Source of the DNA: Candidatus Syntropharchaeum butanivorans
GTDB lineage: Archaea; Halobacteriota; Syntropharchaeia; Syntropharchaeales; Syntropharchaeaceae
Direction: 5' to 3'
NCBI GenBank assembly: GCA_001766825.1
Contig: LYOR01000005.1
Span: forward strand, 41,974 to 105,973
Length of the DNA: 64,000 bases
Shown: positions 44,208 to 52,726 of the stretch, piece by piece
Layout: each line of letters starts with the position of its first letter
How positions within the stretch are numbered: position 1 is the stretch's first letter
The notes under the pieces: model-generated
Database searches by the model: none
The model's input: only the letters and a program-made list of their open reading frames with translations
Told to the model about the DNA's origin: nothing
Program-made: the position numbers and the translations under genes

Positions 44208-45554
44208 TTACCTCCTATGTATCAAAGCATCTTCTGCCGCATCGATCATCACATCTCTGTGCAATGCAACAGATGGATCAAAGCTCTTTTCCATCATCCG
44301 CAGATCTCGTGCCGTTATGCCTGCCCTTATACCCATGCTGAGCCCATCTATTCTATCTGCAACAGGATCCTCTGAGACTATCTGAGCACCTATCAACCGT
44401 TCAGAATAAGCATCGAAGAGAAGCTTTACAGTCATCGACTTCCTGTGGGGATAGTATCTCGGCTTTGTTGGCTTCTCCTTTTTGGCACTGATCACACTTA
44501 TCCCATACCTTCTTGCAGTGGAGGATGTGATCCCAACAGATCCAACCTGAAGACCGGCAATCACAGCGATCGTAGGACTCAAGCATGGTTCAAAAGAAGA
44601 ACCGTCACCGGAGATGTTATCAGACACAACCTTTGCCTGAGTCACACATGTTGAGGCAAGCATACTCAGCCGGGGGCGATGAGTAATTGCATCTATGACC
44701 TCAACACAATCGCCAAGCGCATACACATTTTCAATGAACCTCCCTCCTTTTTTAACGCGGAGGGAGGGGTCTGTGACAATCCCACCGGTTTCACCTATAT
44801 CTATCCCCGCCTTTCTTGCAAGATCGACATTTGGGCGCATCCCTGCGCATATCACCACCATATCAGCAGGAACCTCCTCATCTCCCACTGAAACAGCTTC
44901 CACCTTCCCATTTCCTCTTATAGCCGTTACCGGTTCTCCAAATATAAAATTGATCCCCTCTTTCTCGAGCCACCTCTGAACAATTGACGCCATATCCGCA
45001 TCCAGGATTGGAGTGAGAAGTGATGGAAGTAATTCCACTACTGTGGCATCCAGCCCATTTCTCAGGAGGGCGACAGCAACCTGAAGCCCGATTATCCCCG
45101 CACCAATAACAACCCCATTCTTCACCCCAGCACTATGCATTGCAGCCTCAATCCTCCTCCCATCTTCCATCGACTTTGCAGTATAAACGCCCTCGAGCTC
45201 CACACCTGGAATTGGAGGGATGAACGGTCTGCTTCCAGTTGCGATCACCAGATAATCATAGACGATGCGCTCATCTCCAGCTATGACGTAACTTTCATCG
45301 AGGTTAATCTCAGTAACATCGACCCCGGTTCGATAATCAACCCCCTTCTCCAGAAAGAGTTCTGGTTTCTGCACTTCGATCTCTTTCAGTGGGTAAACCC
45401 CTTGCAACGCAAAGGGCAACCCACATATCGAGATTGAGCCTTCCTTTTCCCTCTTGAGCAGGGTTATCGCGAGATCTGCACCTCGCTTTAGAAGCGCTTC
45501 AAGCAGATACGTACCTGCATCACCGCCCCCGATGATCACAACTCTTCTTCCCAT
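44208..45554 (-). CDS. CoA-disulfide reductase / NADH oxidase-like flavoprotein
   Basis: About 448 residues from the ATG of MGRRVVIIGGGDAGTYLLEA at 45554. The FAD site is at the N-terminus, the single redox cysteine is in SISICGLPFALQG near residue 42 as in CoA-disulfide reductases, the NAD site is GVVIGAGIIGLQVAVAL near 150, and YALGDCVEV near 280 closes the FAD site. The C-terminal dimerisation domain is present. It would reduce CoA- or CoM-type disulfides or persulfides with NAD(P)H. The start overlaps the end of the transglutaminase-like gene by two bases. Confidence 0.87.
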   Translation of the reverse strand: MGRRVVIIGGGDAGTYLLEALLKRGADLAITLLKREKEGSISICGLPFALQGVYPLKEIEVQKPELFLEKGVDYRTGVDVTEINLDESYVIAGDERIVYDYLVIATGSRPFIPPIPGVELEGVYTAKSMEDGRRIEAAMHSAGVKNGVVIGAGIIGLQVAVALLRNGLDATVVELLPSLLTPILDADMASIVQRWLEKEGINFIFGEPVTAIRGNGKVEAVSVGDEEVPADMVVICAGMRPNVDLARKAGIDIGETGGIVTDPSLRVKKGGRFIENVYALGDCVEVIDAITHRPRLSMLASTCVTQAKVVSDNISGDGSSFEPCLSPTIAVIAGLQVGSVGITSSTARRYGISVISAKKEKPTKPRYYPHRKSMTVKLLFDAYSERLIGAQIVSEDPVADRIDGLSMGIRAGITARDLRMMEKSFDPSVALHRDVMIDAAEDALIHRR

Positions 45555-45555
45555 C

Positions 45556-46578
45556 TCACTCCACCTCAAACGGTATCCCGGAGACGCTCCACTCCTCAAA
45601 CTTCTCTACGCTGTACTTTGGCTCGAAGATCCTGAGTCCCGACTCCTGAAGATCGCTGAGATCCTCCAGGTTTGTATCGTATCTGAAAAGAGGATTGTAG
45701 TGGACATCTCTGAAATGACCAACGAAGTGGAAGTAAAGAATGTGTGCAAAGCTGTCTGCATCCCTTCTTCCAAGAGTTCGCTTGTAGTGCTTGCAGAGCT
45801 CCTGGATTGAAAGGGTACGCAGGTGTTCTGTGAAGGGATCGATCTCACGTGCACAGAAGTCTTTTGTAAATCCTCGCTGCTTGAACCGGCCGAGAAGCTC
45901 ATTCACAGGGAAGTAAGGGCTCTTTCCCACATGACCCAGTCTCCACCAGGGGCACAGAAGGAGGAGATCCGTCTTGCCGTTCCAGTTGTACGGGAAAGGC
46001 ATAAGCCCCTCATCAAATGTCGTATCACACTGGATCCACTTCCTCCGCTCGATGTGGTATGCATCTGCAGACTGGTGGATCGTGAACTTACCAGGCATCT
46101 TCTCAAAAATCTCCCTGGGCACAACGATCTTGATCACCTTCAAGAGTGTTTTGTCAAAGCTGTATCTCCCGGGGATGCCAACGGATCGCAGCAGAGCTAT
46201 CTGAAGACCGGCCTTCGTGAAGCAGTTCCCCTTCCTCGTCCTTAAAGCATCCGGTGACGTCTTCGGTGGCTCCATTGCGTACTTTATCCTGCTTATCATG
46301 TAGTAGAAGATCATCATCGCGGCATCGATCGATGTCTCTGCTCCCTCAACAATCCTCAAAGCCTCCTCCCTTATCTCAGGGTGGTGTGCTTCACACAGGA
46401 TGGTGGGCCTCAGATAGGGCAAAAGCTCCTTTGAGACGGGGATTTCCCATGGGACCTCCTTATTTATCTGTCTGAGTGCCTCGATCACCTCATCATCACT
46501 CATCTTATATGGCTCATACTCAACCCCAAGCTCCTCAGCAAGCCCCAGATCGATCTCCTCATCCATCTTTCCTGCCAT
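45556..46578 (-). CDS. Transglutaminase-like cysteine-protease-fold protein
   Basis: About 340 residues. RTRKGNCFTKAGLQIALLRSVGIPGRY near residue 115 carries the nucleophile cysteine, QSADAYHIERRKWIQCDTTFD near 168 the histidine and aspartate of a transglutaminase-like triad. It has no signal peptide, so it acts in the cytoplasm; family members are peptidases, amidases or cross-linking enzymes. The second ATG (46578) fits the AGGAGGT spacing better than the first at 46584. Its place in the middle of a corrinoid methyltransferase operon is unexplained. Confidence 0.8.
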   Translation of the reverse strand: MAGKMDEEIDLGLAEELGVEYEPYKMSDDEVIEALRQINKEVPWEIPVSKELLPYLRPTILCEAHHPEIREEALRIVEGAETSIDAAMMIFYYMISRIKYAMEPPKTSPDALRTRKGNCFTKAGLQIALLRSVGIPGRYSFDKTLLKVIKIVVPREIFEKMPGKFTIHQSADAYHIERRKWIQCDTTFDEGLMPFPYNWNGKTDLLLLCPWWRLGHVGKSPYFPVNELLGRFKQRGFTKDFCAREIDPFTEHLRTLSIQELCKHYKRTLGRRDADSFAHILYFHFVGHFRDVHYNPLFRYDTNLEDLSDLQESGLRIFEPKYSVEKFEEWSVSGIPFEVE

Positions 46579-46595
46579 CTTCATACCTCCTATTT

Positions 46596-47717
46596 CTACA
46601 CACCTATCCTGGCTGGTTTCTCATACTTGAAGTTTAACACCTTCTCTGATATCGGATACGTCCCGTACTCCCTGGCAGCCCTTGTCACAGCAGCGATGTT
46701 CTCATCCGGAGTGTCATGTGAGAGCTCGCATCCAGGGGCAAGGACAAAACCCCCACCTGCTGCAGCCTGTCTTATCGCATCTATACATTCAGCCTCAACC
46801 TGCCGGGGGGTTCCATATAAGAGGGTGGTGGTCTGGTCAACCCCACCGATGACAGGTATCCTTGATCCATACTTCTTCTTTGCAAAAGCAAGATCGTAGA
46901 CCGCTCCCCTATCCCAGAAATTAACGCCCACAAATGGATAGAGTGGGGTCAGAAGCTCGAGGTATGGCTCTCTACCGCAGACGTGCCCCATGAACGTCAT
47001 ATAGCTCTTGCAGGCGTTAAGCACCTTGAGATCGTACGTTACACCGAAGTCAACGTACTGGGTCAGCCCATATATCTCCCTCGTGGCCCTCGTACATGCC
47101 ATATAGCACACAGCGATCCCATTGTCATAATAGGCCTTTACAAGGTTTATCATCGACTCTGCGATTCTATCAAGTCCTATATTCAAGAGATCAGGGTTCT
47201 TTATCATATCCTTTGATACCATCGAGAGCCCCGCGATCCATGAAGCAATCGTCAGTGGGCTTGCCATCAGCCCGAGTACCGGAAGCTCTGACTCGTACTT
47301 ATCTATCAGGATATCCTGGGCCTCCAGCACGATCGGTATTCTCCCTCTCTCACTCCACCACTCGTTGGGTGATATGATATCGATATCCTCCCAATCTTCT
47401 GCTTTCTTCACCGCGAACTCGATCGTGTAGGGTGTTGACTCCTCAACAAACTTTGTCTTCGTATTCCAGGCTTCTGCGATGCTTGAGACATCGGGGAACG
47501 GCAGGACAAAATCCGGAGCAAACCTCTCGTACAAAACCATCTGCCCCTTTGCCATCAGCTTTGCATCCTGAGAGAACTTATCCACCGTGACACCGGCAAG
47601 CCTTGCGCCTATTGTGAGTGGGAGAAAGCCAACCGGCACCCTATCAGGCTCTTCAAGCCCCATCGCAAGCATCATTCTATCGGCCGGGGTCATCCGTTCT
47701 TTTTTTACCTTCACCAC
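46596..47717 (-). CDS. MtaA/UroD-family corrinoid:thiol methyltransferase, second copy
   Basis: 373 residues of the uroporphyrinogen-decarboxylase superfamily. The zinc site of MtaA-type methyltransferases is conserved: H245-x-C247 (FMGHVCGREP) and C330 (LAPGCELS), so it should bind a thiol such as coenzyme M and methylate or alkylate it from a corrinoid protein. The N-terminal MTPADRMMLAMGLEEPDRVPV is typical of the family. It abuts the corrinoid protein gene with no spacer. The exact thiol and alkyl group cannot be read from sequence. Confidence 0.87.
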   Translation of the reverse strand: MVKVKKERMTPADRMMLAMGLEEPDRVPVGFLPLTIGARLAGVTVDKFSQDAKLMAKGQMVLYERFAPDFVLPFPDVSSIAEAWNTKTKFVEESTPYTIEFAVKKAEDWEDIDIISPNEWWSERGRIPIVLEAQDILIDKYESELPVLGLMASPLTIASWIAGLSMVSKDMIKNPDLLNIGLDRIAESMINLVKAYYDNGIAVCYMACTRATREIYGLTQYVDFGVTYDLKVLNACKSYMTFMGHVCGREPYLELLTPLYPFVGVNFWDRGAVYDLAFAKKKYGSRIPVIGGVDQTTTLLYGTPRQVEAECIDAIRQAAAGGGFVLAPGCELSHDTPDENIAAVTRAAREYGTYPISEKVLNFKYEKPARIGV

Positions 47718-48374
47718 TTAAACCACCCCCATGAGCTTCTTTGCCTCCTGGACTGCCTCAACCGCATCAACCCCGTATCCATCAGCACCTATGTGCTCCA
47801 TCCAGTCTCTCGAGACGGGGGCGCCTCCAACCATAACCTTGAACCTATCCCTTATCCCCTCCTTCTTGAGCTCCTCGATGATGCGCTGCTGCATGGGCAT
47901 CGTCGTTGTCATGAGGGCACTCGCTGCGATGATATCTGCATCAACCTCTTTTGCCCTCTTTATGAACTCAGAAGGCGGTACGTCCTTTCCAAGATCATAA
48001 CACTTGAAACCATTGGCCTCAAGCATCGTCCTGACAAGTGTCATCCCTATATCATGCACATCATAGAGAACAACCCCACATACAACAGTCCCAAGCGTCT
48101 CGGTCTTCTCACCTGATGATGCAATCACAGGGGTGAGAATCTCAAGACCAGCATAGAACGCCTCCCCTGCAAGAACAAGCTCAGGCAGGGCACATTCTCT
48201 TCTGTCATATATCTCACTTATCTTGGTCATTCCCACTGTAAGCCCGTTCTTCAGTATCTCGTTCGGTGTTGCTCCAAGCTCAAGTGCCCTCTGAGTCAGC
48301 TCCCGGATCCCATCTTCATCACCAGTAACGATACCATCCACCATCTTACTGTATATCTCTTCTAACTCTCCCAT
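47718..48374 (-). CDS. Corrinoid protein (MtaC/MtbC/MtmC family)
   Basis: 218 residues. The N-terminal helical cap domain (residues ~1-90) is followed by the B12-binding Rossmann domain with the D-x-H-x-x-G motif in VVLYDVHDIGMTLVRT near residue 103; its histidine is the lower cobalt ligand. ALMTTTMPMQQRIIEEL and VMVGGAPVSRDWMEHIGADGYG are standard. It carries the methyl group between substrate and the MtaA-like enzymes encoded on both sides. AGGAGAGAGGAGG precedes the ATG region. Confidence 0.93.
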   Translation of the reverse strand: MGELEEIYSKMVDGIVTGDEDGIRELTQRALELGATPNEILKNGLTVGMTKISEIYDRRECALPELVLAGEAFYAGLEILTPVIASSGEKTETLGTVVCGVVLYDVHDIGMTLVRTMLEANGFKCYDLGKDVPPSEFIKRAKEVDADIIAASALMTTTMPMQQRIIEELKKEGIRDRFKVMVGGAPVSRDWMEHIGADGYGVDAVEAVQEAKKLMGVV

Positions 48375-48394
48375 ACAACCAAGCCTCCTCTCTC

Positions 48395-49444
48395 CTAAGG
48401 GTTTATCGGGTATTTTCCATATTTTTTAGCGGCATTTATCATCGCCTTTATATTTTCAGGTGGTGTTATCGGCGGGAGGTCACAGCCCGGGGCAAGCATG
48501 AACCCTCCGCCATCTGCAGCCTGCATTATTGCATCTTTGGCCTGCTGTTCAACCTCCTCAGGTGATCCAAGAATGAGCTCCCGTGTTTGATCGACCCCTC
48601 CTATTAACGTGATCCTGTCCCCATACTTCGCCTTCATCTCAGAGAGATTGTAGGTCTTCTCCCCCCGGTCCCACCAGTTTATCCCATCAATCGGATACTC
48701 GGTTGCCACCATATCAAGCAGTGGATCTGCACCACAGAGATGGACGATAACCGGGATCTTCTTCCTGATCACATAATCAAGCACCTCAAGATCATATACC
48801 ATCCCGAATTTACGATACTGCTCTTGGGTGAAGACATCCCTGGTTGCACGGGTTGTCACCATGATGAAATATGAGATCCCGGCATCGATCGATGTCTCGA
48901 CCCGCATCTTTACCGAGTCCGTGAGTGTTCTCAGCCCTTTATGAAGAAGATCCGGGTTCTTCTTCATGTCTATGACAACCCGCCTGAGTGGTGCAACCCA
49001 GCTTGAAAGGGTCAGTGGAGTGATTATAAATCCCAGAATCGGGACCTCATCCCCAAGTTTGGCTGATATCCGCTCAATAGCCCCGAGATACACCCCTCTC
49101 CTCCCTGCCCTCCTTGGATCTGGAGCCTCTAACCTCTCCCAATCCTCTGGCTCATTCACCGCGTACTCGGCGATCGTGGGGAGTGTCATGCCTTCATGAA
49201 ACTCAGTCTTTGTTCCATAGGAGCTTCCAGTCATGGAGATATCAGTGCCCGGAGTGAGGCAGTCCGGCTTATACCGCTCGTAAAAGGCGATCTGTCCCCT
49301 TGCAAGCTTTTCAGGATCCTTTGAATACTCAGCTATCTCCAGTCCCGCCTCTCTCGCAGTTGCAGCCATCGCCATGAAGAAAACAGGAACTCTGTCAGGC
49401 TCTTCATGTCTGAGGGCACACTCAAACCGCTCTTTGGGCGTCAT
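48395..49444 (-). CDS. MtaA/UroD-family corrinoid:thiol methyltransferase, first copy
   Basis: 349 residues from the ATG at 49444, chosen because the TATA box at 49472-49481 places the transcript start near 49452; a GTG at 49462 would otherwise add six residues. With the longer numbering the zinc ligands are H241-x-C243 (VIVHLCGADP) and C327 (LAPGCDLPP). It shares long blocks with the second copy (LIGGVDQTRELILGSPEEVE, AADGGGFMLAPGC), so the pair arose by duplication. Two MtaA-like enzymes around one corrinoid protein suggest one accepts and one donates the group (inference). Confidence 0.87.
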   Translation of the reverse strand: MTPKERFECALRHEEPDRVPVFFMAMAATAREAGLEIAEYSKDPEKLARGQIAFYERYKPDCLTPGTDISMTGSSYGTKTEFHEGMTLPTIAEYAVNEPEDWERLEAPDPRRAGRRGVYLGAIERISAKLGDEVPILGFIITPLTLSSWVAPLRRVVIDMKKNPDLLHKGLRTLTDSVKMRVETSIDAGISYFIMVTTRATRDVFTQEQYRKFGMVYDLEVLDYVIRKKIPVIVHLCGADPLLDMVATEYPIDGINWWDRGEKTYNLSEMKAKYGDRITLIGGVDQTRELILGSPEEVEQQAKDAIMQAADGGGFMLAPGCDLPPITPPENIKAMINAAKKYGKYPINP

Positions 49445-49471
49445 CTCAGAAGAGGTTCTCACATATCGCCA

Positions 49472-49481
49472 CTAATAAATC
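49472..49481 (-). promoter_or_regulatory. TATA box inside the corrinoid gene cluster
   Basis: GATTTATTAG on the minus strand in the 56-base gap before the first methyltransferase gene. It allows the seven downstream genes to be transcribed apart from the activator gene. Confidence 0.45.
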
Positions 49482-49518
49482 TTGTTAATGCAGATAAGAT
49501 GCTTGTTGATCCGGAAAG

Positions 49519-51462
49519 CTACCGTCCTATTAGCCTCCGCTGCACCCCGTCACCGATGAGCTTGACGCCACACCGCTCAAGCATCGTGCTAACCTTCGGA
49601 TACCGCGTGGGGTCTGCGTAGGGGAAGTAGTTGGACCTGAGGTAAGCGGTCATGAACTCAGGCTGTGTGGATAGCTCGACGTAGGTCACCTTTTCCGCTA
49701 TCTCCTCTGCCCGTTTTCGCTCCTCTTTCGAGATTAACGCCATCTTTGCACCAGAAACAGCGGCATTTCCGATGATTTTAACTCGTTTAAGTGGCACCTC
49801 AGGGTAAAGACCGATTATCCGTGCGTTTTTCGGATCGATCGAGCTTCCAAACGCGCCTGCAATGTAAAGTCTCTCAATATCATCCTCACACACTCCCAGT
49901 CGATCCATCAGGATCTCAGCACCGCTTCTTATCGCAGCCTTTGCAAGCTGGAGCTCCCTGATATCCTGCTGGGTTATGGTGATATTGCGGGGGATGCCAT
50001 TCTCATCTTTCCACGATACCACAAAAGAAGCTCCACTTTTTCTTTTGCGGATTCTCGGTGTGTTAAGCCCGGTGTTGAGGTTCCCGGATACATCCATAAC
50101 CCCGGTCCTGAGCATCTCTGCAAGAAGATCGATGAGCGCGGATCCACATAGACCTACAGGCCTAACGTTGCCAATCACGCTGTATTTCACCTCAAATGTC
50201 ACAGGATCTATCTTTACGTGTTCTATAGCCCCACGTACTGCTTGTATACCGTATTTTATGTGAAATCCCTCAAATGCAGGACCAGATGCACAGGAACAGG
50301 ATATAATACCTTCTTTGTTCCCGAGTGCAATCTCTGTATTTGTCCCTATGTCAAGCAACATGGCCACCTCATCTGAGTCACCCATCCTCGTCGCAGCAAT
50401 CGCGGCTACGTGGTCACCCCCCACAAAACCCCCGATAACCGGGAAGAGGTAGATATTTGCATCCTTGTTCATCTTTATCTTGAGCTCTGATGCCTTGATA
50501 TTCTCACTCCCAAGTGCAGGGGTGTAGGGGGACCATGCAAGATACTTCGGGCAAACCCCGAGTAAGATGTGGTGCATCGCGGTGTTCCCAACCACCGTCA
50601 TCTCATATATGTTATCAGGTCTCACCCCGATCTCCTCACAGAGCTCCTCTATAATCTGGTTGATTCCATCGACAGCAAGCTGCTGCAGCCTCTCGAGCCT
50701 TCCCTGCTCTCCCATCGTGTATGTTATCCTCGTGATTACATCACTTCCATATTTTATCTGTGGATTTGGGATTGCCCTGGCCCCGAGAACCCTCCCGGAG
50801 TAAAGATCGATGAGATAACCCGCGATCTTTGTTGTCCCGATATCAAGCGCAAGACCGCACATCTGGGGATTGGCACCAGGTTCCACGGAAATTATCTTCT
50901 CCTTGTTCCATACAACAGCTGTCACGGTCCAGTTCCCTTTCCTTATCGTCTTCGGGAGGTCTTTGAAGATTGAGTAATCTATGGAGAGATTTTTAAGGCC
51001 AAATACATCCTCAAGCGCATCAAGAAGCCTCTTCTTATCAGTTCTACCATCCTCAAAGGTTGCAACAGGTAATCCAACCACATACTTTGTGACAAAGGGA
51101 TTAACACTTATAGAGTAGTCAAGCCCCTCCACCTGGAGCCGTTGTTCTTCTCCTCTGCTCTCCGGGGGGATCATGATCTCAAGATCACCGCCTATGGTTG
51201 TGGCACAGGCAAGCCTGTAACCGGCTTCTATCTCATCCTCAGCGAGAAGGTTTAACTCCTCATTCGAGGGTTTGCTCACCCGCTCCGCCCCATCGCGGAT
51301 GATAACCCTGCACTTACCGCATCTGACCTTCCCCCCGCAGACCGACCCGAGGTTTACCCCTGCCTTAAGCGCAGCATCAAGGATCGTTGTGCCAGATAGA
51401 ACCTCCACACTTTTTCCTTCTGGTAGAAAAACGACTCTGTGGGGAAGGATCTCCTTTACCAC
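49519..51462 (-). CDS. Reductive activator of corrinoid proteins (RACE, 2Fe-2S ASKHA type)
   Basis: 647 residues. The N-terminal ~95 residues form a plant-type 2Fe-2S ferredoxin domain (SVCGGKVRCGKCRVI and a fourth cysteine in YRLACATTIGG). The rest is an ASKHA-fold ATPase of the DUF4445 type: CGLALDIGTTKIAGYLIDL near 207, LLDIGTNTEIALGN near 370 and a YIAGAFGSSIDPKNARIIG end. These enzymes reduce inactive Co(II) corrinoid to Co(I) at the cost of ATP. Methanosarcina RamA carries two C-terminal 4Fe-4S sites instead; this is the bacterial/RACo-like form. The GTG start follows GAGGGT. Confidence 0.92.
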   Translation of the reverse strand: MVKEILPHRVVFLPEGKSVEVLSGTTILDAALKAGVNLGSVCGGKVRCGKCRVIIRDGAERVSKPSNEELNLLAEDEIEAGYRLACATTIGGDLEIMIPPESRGEEQRLQVEGLDYSISVNPFVTKYVVGLPVATFEDGRTDKKRLLDALEDVFGLKNLSIDYSIFKDLPKTIRKGNWTVTAVVWNKEKIISVEPGANPQMCGLALDIGTTKIAGYLIDLYSGRVLGARAIPNPQIKYGSDVITRITYTMGEQGRLERLQQLAVDGINQIIEELCEEIGVRPDNIYEMTVVGNTAMHHILLGVCPKYLAWSPYTPALGSENIKASELKIKMNKDANIYLFPVIGGFVGGDHVAAIAATRMGDSDEVAMLLDIGTNTEIALGNKEGIISCSCASGPAFEGFHIKYGIQAVRGAIEHVKIDPVTFEVKYSVIGNVRPVGLCGSALIDLLAEMLRTGVMDVSGNLNTGLNTPRIRKRKSGASFVVSWKDENGIPRNITITQQDIRELQLAKAAIRSGAEILMDRLGVCEDDIERLYIAGAFGSSIDPKNARIIGLYPEVPLKRVKIIGNAAVSGAKMALISKEERKRAEEIAEKVTYVELSTQPEFMTAYLRSNYFPYADPTRYPKVSTMLERCGVKLIGDGVQRRLIGR

Positions 51463-51491
51463 ACCACACCCTCTGAGTGTAAACTCATGAT

Positions 51492-51504
51492 GTATCTTTA
51501 TATC
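51492..51504. promoter_or_regulatory. Shared TATA-like element between the RACE gene and the zinc-ribbon gene
   Basis: GTATCTTTATATC reads as GATATAAAGATAC on the other strand. It lies about 30 bases from both divergent starts (51462 minus and 51535 plus), so one near-symmetric element may serve both directions. Confidence 0.4.
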
Positions 51505-51534
51505 TATTCCGATCGAAGAGAAGATCTGGTCATC

Positions 51535-52050
51535 ATGCGTCTCCCGAAAGATAACACCGTCTCAATTGCCCTTGATCCGGCTGCAAGAGAGATTGTAGCA
51601 CGAATAGAGAGGACGTATGATGGAAAAATATATGAAGAGGGTCGTAAATGCCCTTGTTGTGGTAGTGAGAGCCATATAAGGGCTGATATGAGAAGAAGAA
51701 TCTTCTGTAGGGTGATAAAGGAGGACGGGATAAAGGAGATATCTGTGTATGGTAAGAACTTCAGGTGCAAGCGATGTGGACACATCTATACCTCACGTCT
51801 ACCCTTTTATGAGCATGCAAAGTTTGGAAGTGCGATAGTGGATCTCGCCCTTTACTTTGCCTCATTCCAGGGGTACAACCAGGCATCCAAGTCGCTTCAG
51901 AGCCTTGGGATTTGGGTTGATCGAGACACGATCAGAAGATGGGCAGGGATCTTTCATGAAAAGATAGATTGGTACAGAAAAACCGCCCAAATGGGAGATC
52001 CAGTGGCTGTCGTGGCATTCAAGCTACTGTTCCCGGATGATACAGGATAA
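51535..52050 (+). CDS. Zinc-ribbon/HTH protein resembling a transposase N-terminus
   Basis: 171 residues. A zinc ribbon (CPCCGSESHIRADM ... FRCKRCGHIYTSRLPF, two C-x2-C pairs) is followed by a helix-turn-helix-like segment (ASKSLQSLGIWVDRDTIRRWAG). This is the layout of the N-terminal DNA-binding part of several insertion-sequence transposases, but the frame ends (LLFPDDTG) before any DDE catalytic domain. It may be a truncated transposase or a domesticated DNA-binding protein. The open frame extends upstream to 51439, but the TATA-like element at 51492-51504 favours the ATG at 51535. Confidence 0.55.
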   Translation: MRLPKDNTVSIALDPAAREIVARIERTYDGKIYEEGRKCPCCGSESHIRADMRRRIFCRVIKEDGIKEISVYGKNFRCKRCGHIYTSRLPFYEHAKFGSAIVDLALYFASFQGYNQASKSLQSLGIWVDRDTIRRWAGIFHEKIDWYRKTAQMGDPVAVVAFKLLFPDDTG

Positions 52051-52105
52051 AAGAGGGTGATACTCCGGCATCCCCCGGATCATCGCTTTTATGTCACCAC
52101 TGGAA

Positions 52106-52642
52106 TCATACCTCAGAAGGCGAGATTACACCTATGTAAGGCAGGTTCCTGAACTTCTCATCAAGATCCAGACCATATCCAACGATGAACCTATCGGGAA
52201 CGACAAAACCTACATATCTGAGAGGGACATCCACAACCCGCCTTGATGGCTTATCAAGGAGTGTGCAGACCTCAACAGATCGCGCACCTCTCTCTCGAAG
52301 CAACCTCAAAAGATGATCCATCGTTATGCCGGTATCAACGATATCCTCTATGATCAGGAGATCCCTCCCCTCAACCGACCCGGTTGTGTCGAAGATGAGT
52401 TCAACCCTTCCGGTCGTCTCGGTACCGCTGTAGCTTTTAAGCCTGATGAACTCACACCTGAGAGGACATCTGAGCCTTCTCACAAGATCTGCCATGAAGA
52501 CCCATGCACCTTTAAGCACCCCGATCACGACAAGATCCCTACCTTCATAGTCTGAGGATATCTCTGATGCAAGCTCATCGATCCTCTGGCTTATCTCATC
52601 CTCACTGATGAGTGGTTGAGGTTGAAGATCGGCCTTCTTCAT
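52106..52642 (-). CDS. hpt: Hypoxanthine/guanine phosphoribosyltransferase family protein
   Basis: About 178 residues from the ATG at 52642 (MKKADLQPQPLISEDEI), which lies about 30 bases after a TATA box; the frame runs 23 codons further upstream. The PRPP loop LLIIEDIVDTGITMDHLL near residue 98, DLVVIGVLKGAWVFMADLVRR near 38 and FVVPDRFIVGYGLDLDEKFRNLPYIGV near 150 match bacterial-type HPRT. It salvages hypoxanthine or guanine. It lies inside the region bounded by the inverted repeats. Confidence 0.92.
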   Translation of the reverse strand: MKKADLQPQPLISEDEISQRIDELASEISSDYEGRDLVVIGVLKGAWVFMADLVRRLRCPLRCEFIRLKSYSGTETTGRVELIFDTTGSVEGRDLLIIEDIVDTGITMDHLLRLLRERGARSVEVCTLLDKPSRRVVDVPLRYVGFVVPDRFIVGYGLDLDEKFRNLPYIGVISPSEV

Positions 52643-52669
52643 GATCAACGCCCCTATATACGTTATACC

Positions 52670-52680
52670 CATAAATAAAC
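52670..52680 (-). promoter_or_regulatory. TATA box of hpt
   Basis: GTTTATTTATG on the minus strand lies about 33 bases before the chosen ATG. Confidence 0.4.
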
Positions 52681-52726
52681 AAGTACCTACCCTGGTGGTC
52701 GCGATCTCCAAACTACATTTTAACAG

